Of a stretch of DNA of 64,000 bases, positions 8,962 to 18,111 are shown piece by piece. The notes under the pieces are model-generated. The model had not been told where the DNA came from. It made no database searches and saw only the letters and a list, made by a program, of their open reading frames with translations. This DNA comes from Fredricksoniimonas sp964643325 (lineage in GTDB: Bacteria > Omnitrophota > Gorgyraeia > Zapsychrales > Fredricksoniimonadaceae): contig CAZXSE010000002.1 of the NCBI GenBank assembly GCA_964643325.1, positions 62,001-126,000 of the forward strand, in the 5' to 3' direction. Position numbers and translations under genes: made by a program. Every line of letters starts with the position of its first letter. The first letter of the stretch is position 1.

Positions 8962-11188
8962 ATTTTTTTAAACCTGAAAGTTCAGCAACAATGCTCCCGG
9001 CCCAACGATAAATATTATTCTCCTGAACAGTTTTTCTCATTGCCGCCATGCGCCGTCTTTGTTCATCCTCGGGCATGGCCGCCCCCATCCGGATCGCCTC
9101 GGCAAATTCTTCCGTCGCGTAAGGATTGATCGGAACGGCTTCCATGAACTCCCGGATCGCGCCGGTAAAACAGCTCAACAAAAGGACCCCCGTCCCGTCT
9201 TTCCTGGCCGCAACATATTCCTTGGCAACCAGGTTCATTCCATCATGCAGAGAGCTTACAATGCACATATCAGCCAAGGCATAAAAAGGAACGATCTCCT
9301 CGGCGGAAAGATGCCGTTTGATATAAATAATCGGCTTGTACTCACCTTCAGAATATTTCCAATTGACTTTTTCGACCAACTCATCGATCTCGCCATCAAG
9401 ATCACGATATCTCTTGATGTGTGTTCGGCTTGGCGCGCCGATCTGGACAAAAACAAACCTGCGCCTGAATTCCGGGTTCTTCTCGAGAAAACGATCGATC
9501 GCCAGAATCCGCTCCCCGATCCCTTTCGTATAATCAATACGATCAACACCAACAGCCACGATCTTTCCGTCAAACTTGTATTCTTGCCTGATCCTGGCCA
9601 GCTCTTTTTCGGAGATCACCTCATCACAAGACGGCAGCGCGATGCTGATCGGGAACGCCCTGACATGTGTTTCCTGATCGCCGCGAACAATGCTGAATTT
9701 CTCCGTATCAATACGGCATTCCAGAAGCCTGTTCGCCGTTTCCAGGAAATTATTACAATGATACTGCACATGGAACCCGACAAGATCACACGCCAACATG
9801 CCATTCAAGATCTGTTTTTGATAAGGGCACACAGAGAAAACTTCAGGGTTCGGCCACGGAATATGCCAAAAGAGCGCAACCACCACATCCGGCCGCTTGG
9901 CCTTGATCATAGCAGGCAAAAGCGTGAAGTGATAATCCTGGATGAACACAAACGCCGGGCCAGAAGGCAGCTCCTCGATAACAGCATCCGCAAATTTCTG
10001 GTTAACCTGCTGATATGTATCCCAATCTTTCTCGTTAAATATCGGACGTGTGTGCGTGATATGGCACAATGGCCACAGGCCCTCATTGGAAAATCCGTAA
10101 TAATATTCTTCCTCTTCATCTTTCGTAAGCCAGACACGCCTTAAAATATAACGATTGTCTTCCGGCGGAACACCGACCTTGTCTTTTGAATTAACAAACC
10201 TGCGGTCCGCGTCGCCCGCGCCATGAGCGATCCATGTGCCGCCCAGCGCACGCAAAATAGGCCCGATGGCCGTTACAACACCGCTCGCAGGACGTATGCA
10301 ACGCACCTTTCCCGTGGCTTCATCGGCCATGTGCATATACGGCTCACGATTGGACACCACGAGCATGGTGCTTGCCCCCAGTTTAGCCTGAATAAAACTA
10401 CGAAGCTTGTTCTCGGTCCACACCTCGTCTTTATTCAATTTCATTTGCGCGTCTTCAACGATCGCCCGGCGCGCCACACGCAAACTTAATGCCACCTGCT
10501 CCACTTCATTGGCCAACTTTCCAAGCTCATCTTTGTCTGTTAAAGGATGCCGATGATGGGCCTCTTCTCCTCTCAAGAAGCCCTTGAACCAATCTGTCAA
10601 CCGCAGCACCGGAAGCAAAAACATTTGCCTAAGTACAATGACCGAAGCAAAAATAATGAGAACAAAAAGAACAATAAGAGTAACGCTGATCCCTTTCCAT
10701 ATCTCTGTCAGGCGACCTAAAACATAGGATGTATCATAAATGATCTCGACGCTTCCGACCAAAGCGCCATCCTCTTTCAAGACCGGAAGCACATAACTGT
10801 ACACTGTGTAATCCTTGAATTCTTCCATGCTTGAAGATGGAATTTTGTCCCTTAACACTCCTTCAAGATAAGGCTTAGGTTTATCTTTCCAATCAGCAAA
10901 TCGTTCCGTAATAGCAACAACCTTGCCATCCGCATCATAGATCGCACAACCCTGCAAGCGATCGCGGGTCTGGAACTTTTCGACCAGATAATTGGCGTTC
11001 CTTGTGTTATTCGTCTCCAGAGCCGATTGAACAGAAAGCTCCATGCTCTCTGCTACCGCGCGCGCCTTGCGCTTGAGCTCATCCATCAACTTCTCTTCAT
11101 CACCCCTGACCTGGACCATCCCGAAGACCACGAATCCGGCGGCAACAATAATCAGGATCGGCAATATAAAAAAGAATATCCGTCTCAC
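8936..11188 (-). CDS. Sensor-HAMP-trehalose-6-phosphate synthase fusion
   Basis: The C-terminal part (about 275-735) is a GT20 trehalose-6-phosphate synthase, joining UDP- or ADP-glucose and glucose 6-phosphate. It keeps VSNREP, AHGAGDAD, FIQDYH, WHIPWP, GVDRIDYTKGI and HDGMNLVAKEY. In front of it is a receptor-like module: membrane helix 4-26, a periplasmic domain of about 140 residues, a second helix (about 166-190) and a HAMP linker (about 190-245). I set the start at GTG 11188, which overlaps the stop of the GH15 gene as GTGA and has AGGAGG nine bases upstream. Ordinary OtsA is soluble and about 470 residues long. This architecture suggests that an extracellular signal gates trehalose synthesis. 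Confidence 0.9.
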   Translation of the reverse strand: MRRIFFFILPILIIVAAGFVVFGMVQVRGDEEKLMDELKRKARAVAESMELSVQSALETNNTRNANYLVEKFQTRDRLQGCAIYDADGKVVAITERFADWKDKPKPYLEGVLRDKIPSSSMEEFKDYTVYSYVLPVLKEDGALVGSVEIIYDTSYVLGRLTEIWKGISVTLIVLFVLIIFASVIVLRQMFLLPVLRLTDWFKGFLRGEEAHHRHPLTDKDELGKLANEVEQVALSLRVARRAIVEDAQMKLNKDEVWTENKLRSFIQAKLGASTMLVVSNREPYMHMADEATGKVRCIRPASGVVTAIGPILRALGGTWIAHGAGDADRRFVNSKDKVGVPPEDNRYILRRVWLTKDEEEEYYYGFSNEGLWPLCHITHTRPIFNEKDWDTYQQVNQKFADAVIEELPSGPAFVFIQDYHFTLLPAMIKAKRPDVVVALFWHIPWPNPEVFSVCPYQKQILNGMLACDLVGFHVQYHCNNFLETANRLLECRIDTEKFSIVRGDQETHVRAFPISIALPSCDEVISEKELARIRQEYKFDGKIVAVGVDRIDYTKGIGERILAIDRFLEKNPEFRRRFVFVQIGAPSRTHIKRYRDLDGEIDELVEKVNWKYSEGEYKPIIYIKRHLSAEEIVPFYALADMCIVSSLHDGMNLVAKEYVAARKDGTGVLLLSCFTGAIREFMEAVPINPYATEEFAEAIRMGAAMPEDEQRRRMAAMRKTVQENNIYRWAGSIVAELSGLKKYGHEKHPA

Positions 11189-13011
11189 AAGAGAGATCCT
11201 CCTGTTTTCATGCGTCCATGAGAAGGCAGCAGCCCGCCGCTGTTCCATCGATAATTCGTTGCCATCAAGAATGCGCTCTGTATCAATGCCAAATGCGAAT
11301 ATCCTTGCGGAAAATTACCCGTCAATCGTCCGGTGGATGGTTCAATGTCTTCAGATAACAATCCAAAACGATTCACATGACTGATGGCCTGATCGAACAT
11401 GGCCGCCGCTTTTTGTTCTTGTCCGGTCAAGAAAAGAGCATTGATCAGCCAGAAAGTACACACAATAAAAGCATTCTCCGGGACCCCAAATTCATCCTGG
11501 GCCGTATAACGCATCACAAAGCCGTTACGAAGCAGGTTCTGCTGAGCCGCCGCAACCGTTCCACGGATGCGCGGATCGGATGGCTCCAGGAATCCGTAAT
11601 GCAACATCAAAAGATTGGACGCGTCAAAATCCTTGGATCCGTAATACATGACAAAACTGTTCAATGCGGGGTCCCAGCCATTGGCCAGGATATCCGCCTT
11701 GATCTCTTCCGCAACTGCGAGATACCGCGGAGCATGTTTTTCTTTACCAATAAAACGACTGATCCTGGCGGCCCTGTCCATTGCCACCCAGCTCATCAGC
11801 TTGGAATGGACAAAATGATGTTCCGAGCCTCGCCGTTCCCAAATGCCGCAATCAGGGCTGCGCCAATCAGCGATCACCTTGTTCGCCAATGACCGGACGA
11901 CCGTCCACAATTCCTCGTCAAAATCCCCTTGTTGCTGATGATTCGCAACATAGTAAGAGTAAACGGCCTCGATCAATTCACCGTAAACATCGTTCTGCCT
12001 TTGCCGGTACGCCGCGTTCCCGATGCGTACCGGACGGGACCCCCGATGGCCATCCAGATGACCAAGGATCCGCTCATTAATAAGGCGCTCACCATTGATC
12101 CCGTACATAACACCGATATTTTCATTCTTGACCAGCATACGCTCAAGAATGAAATGAATGTACCTGCCCGCTGAATGCACATGCCCCATGCGCGCATAAA
12201 GATCAATGATCATGCTGGCATCCCTGACCCAGCAATAACGGTAATCCCAATTACGTTCACCGCCCACGATCTCCGGCAACGATGTTGTCGGCGCAGCAAT
12301 GACCGCCCCCGTACGCTGGAACATCAACAGCTTGAGCGTGATCACAGAGCGGATAACGATCTCTTTATGCTTCTCCGGCACGCTGGTCCGAAAAACCCAG
12401 TCCATCCAGTAACTTTTGGTCTTTTCATATTCCAGATAGACCATCTCCTGGGTAACGGATGACAATTTCTCGTGATAGGACAGCAACAAGTACGAGGATG
12501 CGCCAAGCTCGATCACTTCCCCGCGCTCAATGGCCCCAAAATCAAGATCTGAATAAAGATAATAACTGCTATATTCGCCCTTGGTGGATGTGATCTTTAA
12601 ATACTCCGAAGACCTGGTGAAGCCCCCTTCACTCAAGCCATAATTGGGACAGGGCTTTAATGCGATCCGGACGCGCGGTCGTCCGGAAATAACATGGATA
12701 TTCCGATGGATCTCCGAGGGGCAATAAACTTCGCCTCCGCTGGTCAAGAAGCGCGGCATATAATCCATGACCTCAAAGACGCCATCTTGGGTCTCAAAAC
12801 GGGTCTTTAGGATCGGTGTGTGATAAGCATAACTTTGCTCGACCTTGACAACATTCTCTGCAGAAATACGGAAAAACCCGCCACGTTCCTCATCCAGGAT
12901 GCGGCCGAATACCGATGGCGAATCAAAGAATGGAAGGCACAGCCAATCGATGGATGCGTTCGACCCGATCAACGCCGCGCTCGTACAATTTCCAATAATT
13001 GCGTGATCCAT
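11185..13011 (-). CDS. Glycoside hydrolase family 15 (trehalase/glucoamylase type)
   Basis: (Alpha/alpha)6-barrel hydrolase. The N-terminus (MDHAIIGNCTSAALIG) and the segments GERNWDYRYCWVRDAS, CGIWERRG (probable general acid Glu) and GVPENAFIVCTFWL are typical of GH15. No signal peptide is visible, so the enzyme is cytoplasmic. Its position directly before the synthase and otsB favours a trehalase or trehalose-linked role, as for mycobacterial GH15 trehalase, but glucoamylase activity on maltodextrins cannot be excluded. The ATG at 13011 is preceded by AGGAGG. An in-frame ATG further upstream has no such support. The 608-residue length fits the family. Confidence 0.88.
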   Translation of the reverse strand: MDHAIIGNCTSAALIGSNASIDWLCLPFFDSPSVFGRILDEERGGFFRISAENVVKVEQSYAYHTPILKTRFETQDGVFEVMDYMPRFLTSGGEVYCPSEIHRNIHVISGRPRVRIALKPCPNYGLSEGGFTRSSEYLKITSTKGEYSSYYLYSDLDFGAIERGEVIELGASSYLLLSYHEKLSSVTQEMVYLEYEKTKSYWMDWVFRTSVPEKHKEIVIRSVITLKLLMFQRTGAVIAAPTTSLPEIVGGERNWDYRYCWVRDASMIIDLYARMGHVHSAGRYIHFILERMLVKNENIGVMYGINGERLINERILGHLDGHRGSRPVRIGNAAYRQRQNDVYGELIEAVYSYYVANHQQQGDFDEELWTVVRSLANKVIADWRSPDCGIWERRGSEHHFVHSKLMSWVAMDRAARISRFIGKEKHAPRYLAVAEEIKADILANGWDPALNSFVMYYGSKDFDASNLLMLHYGFLEPSDPRIRGTVAAAQQNLLRNGFVMRYTAQDEFGVPENAFIVCTFWLINALFLTGQEQKAAAMFDQAISHVNRFGLLSEDIEPSTGRLTGNFPQGYSHLALIQSAFLMATNYRWNSGGLLPSHGRMKTGGSLL

Positions 13012-13083
13012 ACGCCTCCTTGAATAGCGCCAACTGTTCCGATCAAACAAGAGCGCCTGACAAAAACAACATTAAATAAGAAA

Positions 13084-13116
13084 GCCGCCCCTGGTTTATT
13101 CCAACCAGATGGCGGC
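13084..13116 (-). terminator. Terminator-like hairpin after the dnaJ-fmdB genes
   Basis: GCCGCC/GGCGGC and CTGGTT/AACCAG arms form an interrupted hairpin. On the minus strand it is followed by TTTCTTATTT. It lies 110 bases beyond the fmdB stop and before GH15. Confidence 0.55.
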
Positions 13117-13225
13117 CCGACCATCAACGATCCTCCAGAAAACTTTTGTTTTCCGAACCCTTTCAAATTTTTATTACTATAACAATGTTTTCATGATCCC
13201 GCAATCTGTTTATTCCGAAGGATCC

Positions 13226-13498
13226 TCACGCCCCGCACTTGCCCGCATGGGGACATGAACCGGCGCAGGAAGGTTTGGTGTCGGTTTTAGGCGTTTCGGG
13301 GCTGGGCGCGGGTTTCTTCTTATAATCGGTCTCATAAAAACCCGTGCCTTTGAAGATCACCCCGCTGCCCGTGCCGATCAGCCGCTGCAGTTTGTTCTTC
13401 TTGCACTTCGGGCATTTGACAAGCTTGGCTTCGGTCATGGACTGAAGCGCCTCAAAAAAATGTCCGCAGGCGCCGCATTCGTATTCATAGGTAGGCAT
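13226..13498 (-). CDS. FmdB-family zinc-ribbon protein
   Basis: Small zinc-ribbon protein of 90 residues. Cysteines at 8 and 11 (CGAC) and at 29 and 32 (CPKC) form the ribbon, and GSGVIFKGTGFYETDY is the conserved second half of the FmdB family. A proline-rich tail with CAGSCPHAGKCG adds four more cysteines, which could bind a second metal. It begins one base after the dnaJ stop and is therefore probably the last gene of the heat-shock operon. FmdB was named as a regulator of a formamidase gene, but most members have no known role. Confidence 0.88.
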   Translation of the reverse strand: MPTYEYECGACGHFFEALQSMTEAKLVKCPKCKKNKLQRLIGTGSGVIFKGTGFYETDYKKKPAPSPETPKTDTKPSCAGSCPHAGKCGA

Positions 13499-13499
13499 A

Positions 13500-14636
13500 T
13501 TATTTAAAGACCTTCTTTATTTTTTCCTTGATCGACGCTGCGCCATCCACCGCCTCGCCGCTCACTTTGGCGAACTCTTCAAGCAGCCGGCGCTGTTCGC
13601 CGGAAAGTTTCTTCGGGACATCGATCATGACCCGGACATACAGGTCGCCGAACACATTCGTATCGTGCACATCCGGCATGCCCTTGCCTTTGAGGCGGAA
13701 AACCTTGCCGCTCTCCGTGCCCGCCGGTATTTTCATCGTTATGGTAGAGCTCAAGGTCGGCACATCCACCTCGGCGCCGAGCGCGGCCTTGACAAAGCTG
13801 ACCGCAAGGTTCATTTCCAGGTCATTCCTGACACGGCGAAAACGCCCGTCCTCCCTGACGCGGATAAAAAGATAAAGGTCCCCGGGGCCGCCCGGCCCGA
13901 CCTCACCCTCGCCCCGCACGCGCATCTGGGAATCATTGTCCAGGCCCGGCGGGAAATTCACGTCAATATTGCGCGTCACGCGATTATGCCCTGCCCCGCG
14001 GCATGAAGAACATGTTTCTTTGATCACGCGGCCTTCGCCCCGGCATGTCGGGCATGTCTGCGCCAGGCGGAAATAACCGCTGTTGATCATGACCTGGCCC
14101 CGACCGCCGCAGGCCGAGCACTCTGATACGGCCGTGCCATTCTTGGCGCCCGAACCATTGCAATCACGGCACACTTCATTGCGGGGAACGCGGATCGTTT
14201 TCTTGGCCCCGGTGAAAACTTCCTGCAGGGTCAGTTCAACCTCATACTGGATATTGCGCCCGCGCGCCGGGCCTCTTGAACGCCGGCCACCGCCGCCGAA
14301 ACTGCCGCCAAAGAACTGGCTGAGAATATCATCAAGCCCGCCACCGCCGTCGCCAAAAACGCTCGAGAAATCCGCGCCGCGGAAAATATCGTCGGAGGTG
14401 TAATTCTGGTCAATGCCCGAATGGCCGAACTGATCATACGTCTGGCGCTTTTGCGGATCGGAAAGAACGCCATACGCTTCCGAGATCTCCTTGAACTTCT
14501 CCTCGGCCGCTTTCTTTTCCTTCTCCTCAACGCGGTCGGGATGGTAACGCATGGCCAACTGGCGGTAGACCTTTTTGATCTCCGCCGTGTCCGCGTCTTT
14601 CTTGATCCCGAGGATCTCGTAGTAATCTTTTTTCAT
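13500..14636 (-). CDS. dnaJ: Chaperone protein DnaJ (Hsp40)
   Basis: Co-chaperone that delivers unfolded proteins to DnaK and stimulates its ATPase. The J domain has HPD at 32-34, followed by a Gly/Phe-rich linker (about 75-125), four CxxCxGxG zinc motifs (CRDCNGSG, CSACGGRG, CPTCRGEG, CSSCRGAG) and the two C-terminal substrate-binding domains. At 378 residues this is a canonical type I DnaJ. It follows dnaK, but the 195-base gap between them is almost filled by a large palindrome, which could lower dnaJ expression relative to dnaK. Confidence 0.97.
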   Translation of the reverse strand: MKKDYYEILGIKKDADTAEIKKVYRQLAMRYHPDRVEEKEKKAAEEKFKEISEAYGVLSDPQKRQTYDQFGHSGIDQNYTSDDIFRGADFSSVFGDGGGGLDDILSQFFGGSFGGGGRRSRGPARGRNIQYEVELTLQEVFTGAKKTIRVPRNEVCRDCNGSGAKNGTAVSECSACGGRGQVMINSGYFRLAQTCPTCRGEGRVIKETCSSCRGAGHNRVTRNIDVNFPPGLDNDSQMRVRGEGEVGPGGPGDLYLFIRVREDGRFRRVRNDLEMNLAVSFVKAALGAEVDVPTLSSTITMKIPAGTESGKVFRLKGKGMPDVHDTNVFGDLYVRVMIDVPKKLSGEQRRLLEEFAKVSGEAVDGAASIKEKIKKVFK

Positions 14637-14653
14637 TAAGTAGCCCTAAAATA

Positions 14654-14826
14654 GCATCCGTTACTTTGACGACTGAAGCTCTTCGAAGGACATTGATCGA
14701 GCTCGCGGGCACGGTGTCCCGACCTTTAGGTCGGGACGAGCGAGCTCGATCCCCGAGCGCAGGCGAGCCGCTGGGCGAGCCAAGCGCTCCTTCGAAGAGC
14801 GCAAGGAGTCAAAGTGTAACGGATGC
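14654..14826. repeat. 173-base nested palindrome between dnaK and dnaJ
   Basis: Four sets of perfect arms are nested: 11 bases (14654-14664 with 14816-14826, GCATCCGTTAC), 13 bases (14678-14690 with 14788-14800, GCTCTTCGAAGGA), 12 bases (14695-14706 with 14740-14751, GATCGAGCTCGC) and a 9-base hairpin with loop TTTA (14716-14737, GTCCCGACC). An extra 36 bases on one side contain GGCGAGCC twice. It fills nearly the whole intergenic space. The motif CATTGATCGAGCT is shared with the hairpin at 23101-23149, which suggests a repeat family. A role in mRNA processing or attenuation is inference. Confidence 0.8.
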
Positions 14827-14831
14827 GTCTT

Positions 14832-16745
14832 TTACTTATCGTCCTGCACCTTAAAGTCAGCGTCGATCACGTCGTCCTTGCCGCCTTTGGGCGCATCCTG
14901 CTGAGAGCCGCTCTGGCCACCCATATCCGGTCCTGGCCCGCCCTGCGCACCGGCACCCTGCGCGCCAGCGCCCTGCTGGGCCTGTGTTGCCTTATACATT
15001 TCCTCGGCAAGCTTGTGGCTGGCCTTGGTCAGCGCTTCCATGCCGCTCTTCATGCGCTCAAGCGACTTGTCCGTGATGGCCTGCTTGAGACTCTCAAGTT
15101 CCTTGAGGATATTGTCGCGCTCGGCCTGCGGCACTTTATCACCATAATCCTTGAGCGCCTTGTCCGTCGAATACACCAGCGTGTTGGCCTGGTTGACCAT
15201 CTCGGCCTCTTCCTTGCGCTTCTCGTCCTCGGCCGCGTATTTTTCGGCATCCTTGACCATCTGGTCGATCTCCGCCTCGGAAAGTTTCTTGGGAGATGTG
15301 ATCTGGATGGACTGCTCCTTGCCGGTCGCCTTGTCCTTGGCATGAACATGCACAATGCCGTTGACGTCGATATCAAAGGTCACTTCGATCTGCGGCACGC
15401 CGCGCGGTGCGGGCGGGATACCGACAAGGTCGAACTTCCCGAGCTCCGTATTATCATTCGCCATCTTGCGCTCGCCCTGAAGCACGCGGATGGTGACCGC
15501 AGGCTGATTATCAGCCGCGGTCGAGAACACCTGACTCTTCTTCGTCGGGATGGTCGTGTTGCGCTCAATGATCTTGGTGAACACCTCGCCCATGGTCTCA
15601 ATACCCAATGACAGCGGGGTCACGTCCAACAAGAGCACATCCTTGACATCACCCTTGATGATGCCGCCCTGGACCGCGGCGCCAAGCGCCACGCATTCCA
15701 TGGGATCAATGCCGCGCTCGATCTTCTGCCCAACTTCTTTCTCGACGAAGCTCTGCACGATGGGCATGCGCGTAGGGCCGCCGACCATGATGATCTTATC
15801 GATCTTCACATCCGCGGAAACTTTCGCCGCCGCATCTTTCATGGCCTGACGGATCGGGCCGCGGCAGCGTTCCACGATCGGGCCGACGAGGCTGTCGAGC
15901 TTCGCGCGGTCAAAGGTCATGGTCAAATGCTTCGGGCCTGACGCGTCCGCGGAAATGAACGGCAGGTTGATGTCGGTCTGCACCGTCGAAGAAAGCTCGA
16001 CCTTGGCTTTTTCCGCGGCCTCGCGCAAGCGCTGGAACGCCATCTTGTCCTTCATCAGGTCAATGCCCGTTTCTTTCTTGAACGTGGCAACGATATGCTC
16101 GATGATGACATTATCCATGTCAGTGCCGCCGAGCAGGTTATCACCGCTGGTGGCCAGGACCTCGAACGTCCCGCCTTCGCCCATCTCAAGGATGGTCACG
16201 TCAAGCGTGCCGCCGCCAAGATCGAACACCATGATCTTCTGCTCTTTACCCGCTTTATCAACACCGTAGGCCAGGCACGCGGCCGTCGGTTCATTGATGA
16301 TACGGAGGACCTTGAGCCCCGCGATCTCGCCCGCGTCCTTGGTCGCCTGGCGCTGGTTGTCGTTGAAATACGCCGGCACCGTGATGACCACGCCCTCGAC
16401 AGTGTCGCCCAGGTATTTCTCCGCGTCCGCCTTGATCTTCTGCAGGATGAACGCCGAGATCTGCTGGGGCGTGAACTCCTTGCCGAACACCTTGAACTTG
16501 TGGTCCGTGCCCATCTTGCGCTTGGCCGCGTAGACCGTGCCTTCCGAATTCATGGCGGCCTGACGGCGCGCCGGCTCGCCCACGAGCCGCTGGTCGTCCT
16601 TGGTGAACGCCACGAATGACGGGAACGCCTTGCCTGATGCCACGCCTGCGCCTTCCGCCGACGGGATAATGACCGGACGGCCGCCTTCAAGGACTGCCGC
16701 CGCCGAATTTGATGTACCCAGATCAATTCCAATAACTCTAGCCAT
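14832..16745 (-). CDS. dnaK: Chaperone protein DnaK (Hsp70)
   Basis: ATP-dependent Hsp70 that binds and releases hydrophobic segments of client proteins. The nucleotide-binding domain starts with IGIDLGTSNS (the usual form is GTTNS) and carries the VFDLGGGTLDVTIL phosphate motif and the GPTRMP loop. The substrate domain and the helical lid end in the conserved DDVIDADFKV tail. Length is 637 residues. I prefer the ATG at 16745 because AGGAGG lies eight bases upstream of it. An ATG two codons earlier sits too close to that site. It lies 15 bases after grpE, in the classical hrcA-grpE-dnaK-dnaJ order. Confidence 0.97.
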   Translation of the reverse strand: MARVIGIDLGTSNSAAAVLEGGRPVIIPSAEGAGVASGKAFPSFVAFTKDDQRLVGEPARRQAAMNSEGTVYAAKRKMGTDHKFKVFGKEFTPQQISAFILQKIKADAEKYLGDTVEGVVITVPAYFNDNQRQATKDAGEIAGLKVLRIINEPTAACLAYGVDKAGKEQKIMVFDLGGGTLDVTILEMGEGGTFEVLATSGDNLLGGTDMDNVIIEHIVATFKKETGIDLMKDKMAFQRLREAAEKAKVELSSTVQTDINLPFISADASGPKHLTMTFDRAKLDSLVGPIVERCRGPIRQAMKDAAAKVSADVKIDKIIMVGGPTRMPIVQSFVEKEVGQKIERGIDPMECVALGAAVQGGIIKGDVKDVLLLDVTPLSLGIETMGEVFTKIIERNTTIPTKKSQVFSTAADNQPAVTIRVLQGERKMANDNTELGKFDLVGIPPAPRGVPQIEVTFDIDVNGIVHVHAKDKATGKEQSIQITSPKKLSEAEIDQMVKDAEKYAAEDEKRKEEAEMVNQANTLVYSTDKALKDYGDKVPQAERDNILKELESLKQAITDKSLERMKSGMEALTKASHKLAEEMYKATQAQQGAGAQGAGAQGGPGPDMGGQSGSQQDAPKGGKDDVIDADFKVQDDK

Positions 16746-16760
16746 ACTCATTACCTCCTG

Positions 16761-17279
16761 TTACGCCTTTTTTGAAACTTTAACTTTGGCCGTGCGAACA
16801 ACCCGATCGCCCAGCATATACCCTTTTTGAAAAACATCGAGGACCGCGCCATCCTCACCCTCCGTAATATCCTCGACCATGAGCGCCTCGTGGCAATTAT
16901 GGTCGAACTTCTTACCCGCAGCCTCGATCTCACGGACATCGTACTTCTTAAGAAGCTGCTGCATCCTCTCATGGACCATCTCGATGCCCTTTAAGATCTC
17001 AGGCGGCTGCGACGGATCAGCCTTGGCCGCCGCGATCGTCCGCTCAAAATCCTCAACAAACCCGAGAAGCTCCACGATCACTTCCTCATGCGCGTACTTA
17101 ATGAGCGCGACGCGTTCACGCTCATGGCGTTTGCGCATGTTCTCAAACTCGGCGAAAAGACGGATATACTTGTCCTTTGCCTCGCCCAATTCCTGCTGTA
17201 ATTTCTCAACCGGATCAATGACGGCCGCTTCTTCCTGCGGCTCAACGATCTCTTCCGGCGATTTCTCATTCTTCTTCAT
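16761..17279 (-). CDS. grpE: Nucleotide exchange factor GrpE
   Basis: Promotes ADP release from DnaK. The 172-residue protein has a charged N-terminus, a long helical region (about 25-85) used for dimerisation, and a C-terminal beta domain with the conserved HEALM and GYMLGDRVVRTAKV motifs. It begins three bases after the hrcA stop, so the two genes are certainly transcribed together and probably translationally coupled. Confidence 0.95.
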   Translation of the reverse strand: MKKNEKSPEEIVEPQEEAAVIDPVEKLQQELGEAKDKYIRLFAEFENMRKRHERERVALIKYAHEEVIVELLGFVEDFERTIAAAKADPSQPPEILKGIEMVHERMQQLLKKYDVREIEAAGKKFDHNCHEALMVEDITEGEDGAVLDVFQKGYMLGDRVVRTAKVKVSKKA

Positions 17280-17282
17280 AGG

Positions 17283-18011
17283 TCACACCACATCATGCAT
17301 AAGTTCAGACACATATGCCAGGGCAGAGACCACGCGCGGATAATCCATCCGCACCGGCCCCAACACCGCGATGCGCCCTGACGGACCGCGGCGCGTCGTA
17401 AACCGCGATACCGCCATGGCGCAACCGCCAAAAGCGTCGCAATCCGTTTCCTGGCCAATATAGATCTTGATCTTCTTGTCAATGTCGCGACGCAACACCG
17501 CGAGCACTCTGTCTTTTTCTTCGAGCGCCTTAAGGATCGCCATGACTTTCTGCAGCCCCTCGGCGCCCACCGCCTCGGCCAGGTAATTCGTGCCGCGGCA
17601 CACATACCGCTGGGACCAGCCGTCAACCGTGACAATGCTCGTGCAGTGCGTCAATTCCGCGACGATCTGCGTGGTCTTTTCGATCAGCTCCTCAAGCTCC
17701 TCAACGCCCCGCTCATATTCTTTCTGGATGCGGCGACGCTCCTCTTCCATGAGCTGGATCTCCTGCATCAGGAAATCCACATAATACCGGTACCCGCGCT
17801 CGGTAGGCACGCGGCCGGCCGAAGTGTGCGGATGCGTCAGATAACCGTCGGTCTCAAGTTCTGCGAGGATATTACGGATCGTGGCCGAACTGATATCCTG
17901 TTCATACTCTTCCGCAATAAAAGCAGAGCTCACCGGCGCGATCGTATGGATATAATGCTGTACGACCATGCCGAGAACAACATCTTTTCTTTGACGCGGA
18001 TCTTTACGCAT
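17283..18011 (-). CDS. hrcA: Heat-inducible transcription repressor HrcA (short form)
   Basis: HrcA binds CIRCE elements and represses chaperone genes until heat stress. The N-terminal winged helix is intact (VVQHYIHTIAPVSS, SSATIRNILAELETDGYLTHPHTSAGRVPT), and the C-terminal SGRIAVLGPVRMDYPRVV motif is present. The usual family length is about 340 residues, but this product has only 242, with roughly 100 residues missing from the central GAF-like/dimerisation region. Reading frame and both ends are sound, so it looks like a compact variant rather than a broken gene. The ATG at 18011 fits the family N-terminus. A near-consensus promoter and a CIRCE-like site lie just upstream. Confidence 0.9.
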   Translation of the reverse strand: MRKDPRQRKDVVLGMVVQHYIHTIAPVSSAFIAEEYEQDISSATIRNILAELETDGYLTHPHTSAGRVPTERGYRYYVDFLMQEIQLMEEERRRIQKEYERGVEELEELIEKTTQIVAELTHCTSIVTVDGWSQRYVCRGTNYLAEAVGAEGLQKVMAILKALEEKDRVLAVLRRDIDKKIKIYIGQETDCDAFGGCAMAVSRFTTRRGPSGRIAVLGPVRMDYPRVVSALAYVSELMHDVV

Positions 18012-18032
18012 AACAATTCTCTCTTTTAAGAG

Positions 18033-18059
18033 TTGGCAGTCACATGCCTTCTTTGCCAG
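18033..18059 (-). promoter_or_regulatory. Degenerate CIRCE-like operator upstream of hrcA
   Basis: On the plus strand TTGGCAGTC, nine bases, then CTTTGCCAG. Compared with the CIRCE consensus TTAGCACTC-N9-GAGTGCTAA this matches 7 of 9 and 4 of 9 bases. It lies just after the hrcA promoter, where an autorepressor should bind. The TTGGCA half also appears at the hsp20 site (19972), hinting at a lineage-specific variant. Confidence 0.4.
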
Positions 18060-18065
18060 CGGCGC

Positions 18066-18094
18066 ATTATAAAAAAAAGACACCCCTGTGTCAA
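18066..18094 (-). promoter_or_regulatory. Perfect-consensus sigma-70 promoter for hrcA-grpE-dnaK-dnaJ
   Basis: Minus-strand TTGACA and TATAAT are separated by exactly 17 bases, matching the consensus at all twelve positions. The transcript would start about 60 bases before hrcA. A promoter this strong in front of a chaperone operon makes sense if HrcA holds it down. Confidence 0.8.
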
Positions 18095-18111
18095 TCAATT
18101 ATCCGCTGCTT

